A stretch of 37,776 nucleotides of DNA from Lenisia limosa (Eukaryota; Breviatea). The translations under genes and the position numbers were made by a program. Shown here piece by piece: positions 10,344 through 21,000 of this stretch. The notes beneath the pieces were generated by a model, which worked only from the letters and a program-made list of their open reading frames with translations, ran no database searches and was not told where the DNA came from. The stretch is from positions 1 through 37,776 of the forward strand of contig LPNZ01010094.1 of NCBI GenBank assembly GCA_001655205.1, written 5' to 3'. Position 1 is the stretch's first letter; each line of letters opens with the position of its first letter.

Positions 10344-13300
10344 ATGAAAACCTACGCAAAGAAGGGAGAGATCTCCTTCTTTCAGGATGTAAGCGTTGCT
10401 CTTTATGTTGGATTTGACTAACGGAACTCCAGCCCCACCATCTGTCGGTGTTGATCGTGACACTCCTTGGTTTTGCAGCTTACGCTCTCACTCACAACGA
10501 GGCTTCCTATGGCCCTAAATCCGACTCTTTTATGTAAGCTTCAACATTTTCAGTGGAACCAGTACCTTGTTTATTTAAACTGTGATCTTCATGTGGCTTA
10601 ACTTTTCGATCCTCAAAATAAATAGTTTCCTTCCCCTTACTTCCCCTGAATCCATTTTGTCTTGTACTTCCGTTTTATTGACCTGTTACATACAGTTTAC
10701 TTGAGTTAAAGAGGGTATCAATCCCGCCAGCTTTTGTTTAACCTAAAGTGGTATAAACAATTCTGGTCTGTTAACAATACTTACTTTAAAAACGGATGGA
10801 GATATTCAGAATAGCCTTTCATAATACAGCGGCATTGGAGCCACTGTGCTCATTGTCGTTGTGCTTGCCGTCGGTATTATGAAGCCCACCCTGTTCGTCC
10901 GTCCCCATTCCGCCTTCTGGAAGGCTACCCAGGGTCTGTTGAATAAACTTATTTAATCTCAGAGCATTAGCAAATAACCATAGTCGAATTTTCTTTAGTT
11001 TAGCTTTCATGATTCCTTCGTTTACCCGCCCCTCCCAGGAGTTACCTTCCTCTACATCTGTGTTTTGACCTACCTTTTCTTCCTCAAGGCTGACGACGCC
11101 CGCAATGCACTGGCCTGGTTCTGGGACGATATGGGCGAACCACTCCCAGGTATGCGGGATGCTATTTTTGGTCGAGATTGTCCTTTTTTTGGGGAATTGC
11201 GTCTTTTTTGACCGTAAGGCAATAGAATTCTAGCTTTTCCCTCCCATTTTGTTGTGATAATATCCCCCACCCCCTTCCTTCAAGCTTTCTTGGATATATC
11301 CTAGGCTATCCTAACCCTTACTCTTAGACCACGATTACGCTACCAACTGCGCGATCTATCAAGAGGACCACCCCTATTGGTCCCCTATTGTTGTATGCTG
11401 GCTGTTATCATCTTTTTTCATGAGTCGATTACAATTTGTTCGATAATTTTGTTCAGCAGTAAGGAAGTGGAAGATAAGTGCAACTATAGGGGTGTGTTGT
11501 TTGTTTGTATAACGACAACATCCCCATAATGAAATAGTGCCAAATTGTTTTCCTTCAATTTTCCTCTTAAGCTCACTCCTAAGGACGTTATTATTGACCC
11601 ATTCTTCTTTGCCCATCTTTTCGGCTGGTTTGCCAAGGCCCTCATGATACGTGACCCCATGATTCTGTTCACTGTCTCGTAGGGGGGGGGGGGGNNNNNN
11701 NNNNNNNNNNNNNNNNNNNNNNNNNNNNNNNNNNNNNNNNNNNNNNNNNNNNNNNNNNNNNNNNNNTCCAAACAACTACTTCATAATTGTAATATGATGA
11801 GGAATGTTTACCTAGGCTTTTGCTTCAACCCGTTTATCTGGGCCCGTATTGTCAATGTACCCATACACAGCTGACCGTTTAGTGTCTCTTGGGAGATTCT
11901 CGAACTGATTCTCAACAACCTCCTTATCAACTTCAGAGAGTGCTGGTAAGTGGCTCAATAACTGTTTTCTTATTAGCTTTTTGCTTCTTCATTCGCTCTA
12001 CCCGTTCTTCCCCTCTTTCTCTTCTATTTGTTTATCTTCCTGATTCAACCTTATGTTCTGTTTGATTCTCTCTCCCTTTCTCTCCCTTTCTCTCCCTTTC
12101 TCTCTCTTTCTCTCTTTCTCTCTTTCTCTCTCTCTTTTTGTTATTTTATACGCACATGTACGTATATCCCCCCATATTCTTCCAATTTTACATTCCCAAC
12201 AGGTGGGACCACATCATCATCGATGTTTTGCTCTGCAACACCGGAGGAATCCTTGCTGGTGTTTGTGGGACTTGTGTGTTCTTTGTACTATTTTGTGCCA
12301 ATAAAGTCTTCTCGCTTTCTTTTCAAATTATGTTTTCAATTTTTGTGATCTTTTAGATCTGGGTGAACCGTTATCTTGAAATGAAGTCTTACAACTTCGT
12401 GGCCTTCAAAGACACAAAGGTGTGTGGTAGCTTTGAATGGTTACTTCATTTTGCTGCTATGATATAGACGACATAGTATTGAGATTTATCAAGTAGTTGC
12501 CAAGATTTAAATTGCATATTAGTATTGTCATCAATGTGAACTGCGTTACTTGGTGTCTGTTAGATAAAACCAGTGAATTGAGATCATGCTTGTGGACTAA
12601 CATTCTCAGGGTAAGACCCAGAAGGTGAAAAGAGCCCTTCAGCAGTTCTCCCCAGAAACATATGACCATTCGGCTTGGGGCTTCCTCGAGTCTCCCATGC
12701 GTTATTGGTGGGACGGGAGCACTATTCAGTGTATAATAGTCAATGTCACAGGTGTCTATACAATCAATTAGAGATCGCAATGTTTTTGTACTAACGATTT
12801 AGCCAAGTTATCTTCCTTCTGTTCTTCGCACATATGATTGATATGAACGCTTTCTTCCTTAAGGTGGGACCACTACTTGTGTTTTTTATTTCAACTTGTC
12901 CAAAGGAACGATCATACTTGACAACTCCCTATTCACGCTTCAGTTCATTCTATGGATCCCCATCCCGAACCCCATGAACACTGCGCGTCTGTTCCTTTGG
13001 GGCGCTATTGCTGCTCCTGCCATCAGAGAGTACCACCTCTACATTAATGACCCCTCGTAAGCCGCTGGCGTTATATTGAGCAAGCTGACTTTTGCGTGAA
13101 GCTGTGCGATTTTCTATCACGTCACGGTCCTTTAAGCGTGATGGTGTGGACGGCTTCNNNNNNNNNNNNNNNNNNNNNNNNNNNNNNNNNNNNNNNNNNN
13201 NNNNNNNNNNNNNNNNNNNNNNAGCGTATTCGACCCCTCCCCCCCTTTTTTTCATCTCTACACATAACTACAAGGGTGATTTTAGGATCTTTGGCTGCTT

Positions 13301-14503
13301 ATTGCATATACTAATACCATGATGCGTTCCTTTCTTTACCTCCACAGTTCCACGAAGCACCTTGGGAAAACCGCCCTTCTTGCAGTTGCTGCCGGCTTCC
13401 TTGAAATGCTCATCTGCATCAAGTTCTTCCCTCACACTAAGTTCCCCGAAAGCCCATTCGAGACGTTGGTGGATAGTATTCAAGAAAAGCTATAGCTTAG
13501 CCGGGAATTCTCATCAGTAAGATACCAAATACCCCCNNNNNNNNNNNNNNNNNNNNNNNNNNNNNNNNNNNNNNNNNNNNNNNNNNNNNNNNNNNNNNNN
13601 NNNNNNNNNNNNNNNNNNNNNNNNNNNNNNNNNNNNNNNNNNNNNNNNNNNNNNNNAACTTGTTCTGGCGTCCCTCCTCCTTGCAGCCATTGTCCTGCCC
13701 TTCGTGTTCCTTTTCGTGTTCCCAGGCAGACGAAACCGCAAGTCCTATGACGTCGAGGTCACACCTGAGCTCCCCACGAAGGTAATTTACCCGTTACACT
13801 GATACATATATATACTCTATCCTTTTTCTTGTGCAATGGTTTTGATTTATGCCCATCTTCCTTCACCATTCTAGCCCAAACACGCTGCCATCAAGGCACT
13901 CAAGAAGCCCAAGGATGACGAGTAGGGGTGGCACTCGGATCAGTGTTACCATTTCAGAGAGGGGGGTTGTAGACCGAAGTGTAACCATCTACCATGATAA
14001 CCATGCCATTTCCCCTATCATCTACCATGATTCACGGCTGCAGTGAAGAGTCTGTTGTTGATCCCGAGGAGTCCAGTGTTGTCGCTCCCTTCACCCCTCG
14101 TAGAATGGCCACAAGGTGGGAGAATGGTACAAAACTGAATGTGGAGGGGAGAAGTTTATCGGAATAGGCACCAAAAGCTAATCTAAGTTTTTTTTTTAGT
14201 TTTTTTTTTTAGATTATTTTTTGTTGTTGTTGGGGGGGGGGGTNNNNNNNNNNNNNNNNNNNNNNNNNNNNNNNNNNNNNNNNNNNNNNNNNNNNNNNNN
14301 NNNNNNNNNNNNNNNNNNNNNNNNNNNNNNNNNNNNNNNNNNNNNNNNNNNNNNNNNNNNNNNNNNNNNNNNNNNNNNNNNNNNNNNNNNNNNNNNNNNN
14401 NNNNNNNNNNNNNNNNNNNNNNNNNNNNNNNNNNNNNNNNNNNGTGACTGGCACCCCCGCCCGGGTTACTCGTCGCTCCGCCGCCACCGCCCCCAAACTC
14501 TAA
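10344..14503 (+). CDS. PTDSS2: Phosphatidylserine synthase (base-exchange type, PTDSS family)
   Basis: This ER membrane enzyme swaps the head group of a phospholipid for L-serine. Exons: 10344-10388, 10433-10533, 10830-10933, 11039-11149, 11328-11389, 11572-11678, 11883-11945, 12203-12260, 12357-12419, 12610-12707, 12803-12863, 12944-13056, 13348-13468, (gap) to 13781, 13875-13921, 14044-14115, (gap) to 14503. Phases agree wherever both ends are visible. Family landmarks: PHHLSVLIVTLLGFAAYAL (first membrane helix), VRPHSAFWK, EPLPDHDYATNC, ALMIRDP, RECWWDHIIIDVLLCN, MRYCQVIFLLFFAHMI, LASLLAAIVLPFVFLFVFPG (last helix). About 470 residues, the family norm. PLPxxDYxxNC and MIRD look closer to PTDSS2 than PTDSS1; the subtype is tentative. 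The tail is acidic (KKPKDD) then basic with TPRRMATR and TPARVTRRS. If intron 15 is retained, translation stops at 13923-13925 instead. Confidence 0.92.
12062..12138 (+). repeat. Pyrimidine microsatellite (TCTCCCTTTC)n/(TCTCTTTC)n
   Basis: A pure CT tract in the seventh intron of the synthase gene, made of tctccctttc units grading into ctctttct units. It lies about 65 bp upstream of the acceptor at 12202. Confidence 0.85.
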
Positions 14504-14908
14504 ACCTGCGTACTAGATAGATTGCCCAGGTCTTCTTGGCTTTGGGATATTACGTATTATAATAAATTACATAACAAATTGACCAAAACTAGTCAATTTT
14601 GGCCCATACTCTCACGCGGTGTGAGGAGACTTTGGCACAATTAGCCTGACAGCAGATCATTACATTGGGGTCGGTGGCATAGTGGCTTGTCGAAATACTG
14701 AAGGATGAGGGTGGAGCGAGTGGACATCATGAATAAGGACAAAAGCCCCTGTACAATAACCCGGGTAGGCCCTCAATAAATCACGGAAGGAGAAGTAACA
14801 TAAAATGATAATCATTTTGCAAAACTTATCATATCGATATGACATCACTACATGATGCTATTGATATTTTAATAAAACGAGAACAAAATTTACTTATCCG
14901 CATTGCTT
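14504..14908. other. Intergenic between convergent genes
   Basis: This holds the 3' flanks of the + strand synthase and of the minus-strand cysteine-rich gene. An aataaa at 14561-14566, some 60 bp after the synthase stop, is a candidate poly(A) signal. No exon is seen. Confidence 0.45.
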
Positions 14909-17537
14909 ACATATTATTACTCTCTCCAGAAGTTGATACGTCGGCCGCACAGACACCAAAACCTGCATAATGCCCAGTAGCTCCCTTGATGGTCAAAACG
15001 GCTATCATTGTTACGATCAGAAATACTTCAAAGCCAAAAGAAACCTGCCTACAGTGCTTTGTCCACACATATACGAGCCACTTCTTCCATAAACCCCAGT
15101 TTCTCCAAGAACAAATCTTCTGTTTGTATCATACGGGCTGTAGAGTCCAGGTAATATGCTGGTAAGTGCTATACAGTTACTCAAGATTCAAAGGCAATAA
15201 GAATTGATATAGGAAAAAATTTGGTTATGGAATTGCAAATACTTCATCAATTTAGAAATGACTTGAGGTAAACATACCTGGCATATCTTCACTGTGAGAA
15301 GTAGACCAAGTGGAAGCCACAATCTGACATGCCCCCCACTAGCTAGGGGCATGAAAGAGCAGTGTGATTAGTGGGGGGCATGAAAGAGCAGTGTGATTAC
15401 TATTGTCACAACTCTTGAGTGTTAATGCTCTTTGAACCCGTATTGACTATGTTGTGTTCATAAAAGTCCAAGAGGAGCGCCCACTCACTGCCACTATTGT
15501 GCCCATAAAAATCTCCAAGAAGCACATAGCCGTCAGACCCGCAATACCCTGAACTAAGTCAGGAATGTTTGAAGAATTAATGGGGAAAATATACCCAGAA
15601 TATTTCATGTCATACCTCAATGAGTATATCATATCCAATAAAATACAGGGGTTTGGTATATACTCCTTCTGGGACCGAAGTGAATCCCAAAGCAAGCCCC
15701 AAGTAAGAAAACAAAAGAAACACTATCTTACATTCCTCATTAGACTCAAGAACGTAAACACTAGCGCCGTTACTAGGCCCCAAAATAGAGCACTGAGCTG
15801 AATAATAAGGTGATGGTCAATGAAATCCAAACAAAGAGAATTCATCAATTTTCCGATATCTTTGCTCACCAGTTTTGCATTGAGGAATGGACGACCATCT
15901 ATCAACAGAATTACATGTCACATTCTGAAATGTCAAAGAAAAGTTCAATACTCCCCATAATACACTAATTTCTAACAATAGACGGTTGTGTCCTACCCAG
16001 ACCACTCGATGATGGCAATTATGTCAAAAGTCAAATACATACAGACTGAAAAATACATTTATTTATTATGTACAAATTGATATAGAATACTATGTAATTG
16101 TGGGGAAGAGTATTTATGTTTGAAGAACATATTGTTATCTAAATCTTTTGTATTTTGCACAGCTGAATTTGAAAAATGTTTGCTGTCTTGATGATACAGC
16201 GAACCGACAAAATATGGAGGGGCTTTTGGGAATGTAAGTTGGTTTTTTATTCATATGTAGTGGAAGCACATGTCATACTAAACATTTTCGTAAACAATGA
16301 AAAACCATTGGTATGAACCTTATATATTTTGGTATTGTTCATGACTTCAACGGAGTTAGGAAACGCATGGACAATTTAAGATTTTTTAAAATGTTTTCTG
16401 TAACAATTTACATGTATTATGAAATGAAAAATAAACAATAATGCTGTTAAACCTACTGTCTTCAGGCTTCTCACAACAATTTTACTCCACAAAACTTTCG
16501 GGAGGACACAATGAAAATGCTTCAGTAACGAAACAACGTAAGTGTTAATTCCTTACTTATTGAGTTGCTATTATATTAATATGCAATCTTCTTAATTTAC
16601 CATTTGGTCTACCTTGTGCCTCTTACGCTTAACATAACAACAACATCCACCATTCCCACCGTAACTACTGGAACTCCAATTGAACACTCCACCTGAAACG
16701 TCAAAAAACAAATTATACGAGAAGATCCTTTCCATCGAAGTCCTTCAAGCTCACCGTACATGCTCCGCCATTATTGGTATAGAAATCAGCGTCACACGTT
16801 ACTTCGGCGTTCTTCCCCATTGTGAGGGGTTTCACCCTGCAGTCGGTTGCCATCTTGGTTGTTAACCTCTTGGTTCCGGCTGTTATTGTATCAATAGTGT
16901 ACAGAAGAAAAATGGACAAAGTTTACATACCATTACCGTATCATGTGGAAAAACAGGGGGAAAGGCTCCTAAAAATCGCCCATTGTTTTGCCTTTGACCA
17001 AGACACAATGAAACCAGATATTTACTTTTGTTAGAATTAAAAAGTTAAATTTCCCCACGCAAACAGAAAATTTCTGAACGTAGGTAGCATCAGCATAGGC
17101 CTTTGTCATTACATCTTGCGGGGAAATCTGCACATACAAATTAAAATATCATACCAGGAATTTCCAGAAGTAAATGAGAGATAAAAGGAGCTGTGACGCT
17201 CTCATAATAATAACGAGTAATGATACCAACGTGAAAAGATGTAGCACAAATACACAACACTTACAGGATCAACTGCCTGGGTTCCTGGCGGTAATCTAAA
17301 AACATTAGCATACTGGCTGTTCACTTTTTTTGATAGCATCATTTATCAAAAAAAAAAAAAAAAANNNNNNNNNNNNNNNNNNNNNNNNNNNNNNNNNNNN
17401 NNNNNNNNNNNNNNNNNNNGTCGATGGTCCGTTCACTCTCGTCAGAAGCGAAGGAAGATGCAGATGAATAATATCGATGGACGCTTACATTGGTGCAAAA
17501 GCTGCAGAAAGGCAAAGAAGAAGGCAACCTTCATCAT
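14909..17537 (-). CDS. Secreted or single-pass cysteine-rich protein with CCP-like modules
   Basis: Exon 1 (17537-17489) encodes a clean signal peptide, MMKVAFFFAFLQLLHQ, followed by a GTAAGC donor. Supported downstream exons: 17295-17265 (LPPGTQAVDP), 17127-17059 (ISPQDVMTKAYADATYVQKF), about 16879-16755 (ATDCRVKPLTMGKNAEVTC), about 16692-16632, 15924-15870 (NVTCNSVDRWSSIPQC), 15797-15732 (QCSILGPSNGASVYVLESNE), 15548-15489 (YCGSDGYVLLG), a 14-nt exon 15291-15278, and a last exon 15119-14909 ending TAA. The W..IPQC, then C..LGPSNGA, then YC..GYVLLG spacing resembles complement control (sushi) modules. The last exon has a hydrophobic segment (FGFEVFLIVTMIAVLTI) that could span the membrane. 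In another frame the same place reads TEDLFLEKLGFMEEVARICV, so the C-terminus is uncertain. A gap at 17365-17419 probably hides an exon. Confidence 0.58.
15343..15400. repeat. Tandem duplication of about 27 bp
   Basis: Two adjacent copies of gggcatgaaagagcagtgtg followed by atta, separated by a short G-rich joint, within an intron of the cysteine-rich gene. Confidence 0.75.
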
Positions 17538-18007
17538 AATAAGGAATTTCGAGAGCAAGTTATCAGATTTCTCTCTTTCTCAACTTTCTCAGCTTTGATT
17601 TCTGGATTTCTGATGATTACAACACTTTTATTTCAAGATATTAATAAAAATAATGAAGAATCTGTCAACATGACTTCCAAAATTGTGGGGATGCAATCAT
17701 CTTTTTATTCATTCGTGGTCATAAGTACTCCTTCCCTACCCCTGAGCCCCTGAGCCTTTTTTTTTCTATATGATATATACAAGTACATTCTTATATATTC
17801 CCTTATGAAAACATTCAATTGACATTCAAAATAACAACAAGCGTGTCATAATAATGATTTCGGTACACCATACATTATTAAGAAAAGAAAACTGGAAAAT
17901 AAAATACTAAGACCTAATAAAACACATAAGACTACAGAAAAGAAAACTACTACGACCACATATCAGAGCTGGCCTCATAATTGGGCGTTACGATGCCTCC
18001 TGGCAGC
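17538..18007. other. Intergenic, AT-rich
   Basis: Lies between the start of the cysteine-rich gene and the end of the receptor gene, both on the minus strand. It would contain the promoter of the former. No exon is visible, and no clear TATA box stands out among many AT-rich words. Confidence 0.4.
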
Positions 18008-21000
18008 TCATAAGCTGCCCGGTGCTGTTCGGGAAGGGGGGAGATTGGGGACATCAACGATGTCTCTGCCGTTCTGTGACCGGGTTAGCCGTGGCACATC
18101 TTCCCGAATATTGGACTCCTTCCGTATTGACCCCCAGGCAAATAGAACAGAATGAGTGCAGGTTAATTTAAATAAGGAAGCAAAACAAAAAGAGTATCTC
18201 GCATGTTGCCCCCCCCCCACATTATACTCAACTTCCCTTTTGGTGCATGTTGCGGCCCGTTGACACTCGAACTTGGGGGGTACGGTCGTGTCTGGATGGG
18301 CGGAAGAACAGGCTTCCTCTTGATCCTAAAAGTGTGAGATTCCTTAACAGAAATGTCATCAAATGAATTGCCGTACAATAGCACAATGAGAGAAAAGAGG
18401 CCTACGTGTTGTCGTTGGAATATGAGGATTCGTTCTCTAGTTCATCGCCAAATGCCATTCCACCCGTTGATGCATTGGGCTGTGGAGGGTGAGAGTAGTG
18501 CTACAAACAGTGGACTATTTGAAAGCTAACATTTTGCTTGGTTTCAAACAGCATGGCTTTAGAAATCTAAGAAAGAACACTCAAAATATTCCACTGAGTC
18601 AAACCTGGGAATGTGTCCTTCGGGGTTTGTTTTCCGGCTAAAAGGTGAGGACGACCACACTCATAATGCAACATGATGAACAGCTAAAGCGACTTTATTA
18701 CTCCTGCTTTTATAATTGAAAAAGATTACCCCTCACTCCCTTCACCCAATATCTACACCACATGGAAAACACCCCTTACCCTGAAGGAAACTTCAGCTGA
18801 GACTGTTGAAACGTCAATGGGCCTATAATCATCAGTATGGCTTAGATTCGGAATAAGTAGGTACAGATTTGAATTCTNNNNNNNNNNNNNNNNNNNNNNN
18901 NNNNNNNNNNNNNNNNNNNNNNNNNNNNNNNNNNNNNNNNNNNNNNNNNNNNNNNNNNNNNNNNNNNNNNNNNNNNNNNNNNNNNNNNNNNNNNNNNNNN
19001 NNNNNNNNNNNNNNNACGTCGGCTGAGGAGAGTGGTAAAGCCAAGGAACATTTTGATTAAAAAAATTACTCATGAAAATGGGAATTACTTTGAAAAAAAC
19101 ACACCCAATACAGTGTGTAAACCATGCTTGTTGAGAGGATAGAAAATAAATATTTGTAACACTACGAATGAAGGCTGGTAAATCCCGGGTACCAGGGGCT
19201 CTTTCCTTCGTTGTTTGATAGCCCCACAGAGAGAGAACTCGATTAATAGTCCGCCTCCACCATTGATCGATAAATCCTGAGGGGAGTATTAATTGTCGTT
19301 GGAGTGGGGGTCCAGAATGAATGTTACCAAAGACATAAACAACTAAGAAAAAAAAATGGATGAAATATCATGCTTGATCTGAGATATATGTTATGCATAT
19401 ACTCTATTCATCCACATTTTGCTTTTTCATATCCTGAAAACATCAATGTTTCCAACCTTGGTGCTTTGACTACACGTGACTTCCGTCACAGCGTAGTTTG
19501 TTTGGATGATGCGGTTGCACGTGTCAACAGTGTCTGAAACAATAAGAAAGAAAACATTTATGCTATGATATACAGCGTATGCGCCATGAAATACATTTAC
19601 TTTATCAGACACCACATACCACCAAAAAGACTGTAACGGTTCTGAAGGTCACCAACAAGGGCAGCAACGACAGGCCCCGAGTGGACCGCAATAACCAGTG
19701 AGATTGGGATGTTCTGATAGGTGAGTTTGATGTGGATGAAAATTTAGAAAAATACTGAACATCATATAATCAAGAAGCAATATTAGGACAGTTCTATCAG
19801 TTGATGGGGGTATCCTCAGAATACCTTGAACTGGAAGAGAGCGATTTCCTCAAATGCATTGATTGCTAACACCAGAGCCTAGGAAGAACGTTAGGCAAAA
19901 ACAGGTACCTCGTAATGTGTATAAGTGCATGCGTGTGGTGGGGAAATGAAGCTTTTTGGTGAGTCAATACAAGTTTTAAAACTGGTTTTGCTATTTGCTT
20001 TTGTTGTTAAAGCAAAAGGAGTTCAAGAACTATACAAACTAGCTACATGGTTTCCTACATTTGTTGCTATCGGGTTTGGAGTGTCGTTGTTCACGTCTTT
20101 GCTGAGACCTCCAACCATCAAAAAGGAATCTGGGGAAGTAAGGGGAGGGGCGGAGGAAACGCAGCAACTGAGGATTTACCAAGCCATAACCTGCTCAAAA
20201 AAGGAATATATACTACAAATCCCATAATTCTTGAAAAATAATTCAATACTTCTTGCCTCTGCAGCATACTTCCAACAGTGTCTGGCTTGAAAAGGTCGTG
20301 TTGATGAGCCAGCCGTGAGAACACACTAAAACAGTGAATGACTGGTCTCCATTTTTTGTGCTTATACAAGCTCAAGAAGCCGCGCTGCTAAAACACACGA
20401 GCTCTCACTTTGATATTCGTCCGAGTAGATCCGAGAGATCCACCGGCGAAAGCGTCAGTGTGATTTCCTCGAAATTGCGCATAACCTGTTGAAAGTCAAT
20501 TGCGATAATGGAATATTGTACCAATCTACTAAGAGAGCACGCGGGTTGAACAAAGTCCGGTCACTGCCACATTCCCCTCCCCCCACAGCGTTGACAATAG
20601 TGGCAGAGGAGAAGGTTTCAGGTTCAACCGTTTTGCCGCTCTGAGGGGGTGAGGGAAGGTTTACCCTTATTTATCAGATGTGGAAATGAAAAATTAATAA
20701 CTGCTTGTTTGAGATTAAGGCAAGATTCAAGATGTGCTTGTGTTTCTCAACTCCTTCATCAGGTAGAGTAATTCCGCTATTTGGTTACTCACCTGCAGTG
20801 CCTCTTGCACAGAAATTGGTATTGATGGCTCAATGGCAAGCTGAAAGAGTGAGTGATAGATATTGCAAGAATAAGTTGAAACACAAGACACCTTCAGTTA
20901 TGCCCACTTGGTACATATTCTCTTCGGGAGTTGAGACGTCTTGAAGAATGTACTCTAACCGCTCAATGATCTCAGGCCTGCACAGTATGACATTAGGTAT

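Noticed and set aside
11819-11873. An open stretch reading CFNPFIWARIVNVPIHS just before a synthase exon
   Set aside because: The exon starts at 11883 by phase and by fit to the family (TVSVSWEILEL). The stretch is intronic and includes a ctgac branch-point-like word before the acceptor.
15549-15731. A possible extra exon (KEYIPNPCILLDMIYS) in the cysteine-rich gene
   Set aside because: Skipping it joins 15732 to 15548 in phase and gives a better CCP pattern (ESNEEWYCGSDGYVL).
19925-20227. A 100-codon open frame on the + strand
   Set aside because: It is antisense to the cyclase exon 20129-20059, whose frame matches a known domain and joins in phase.
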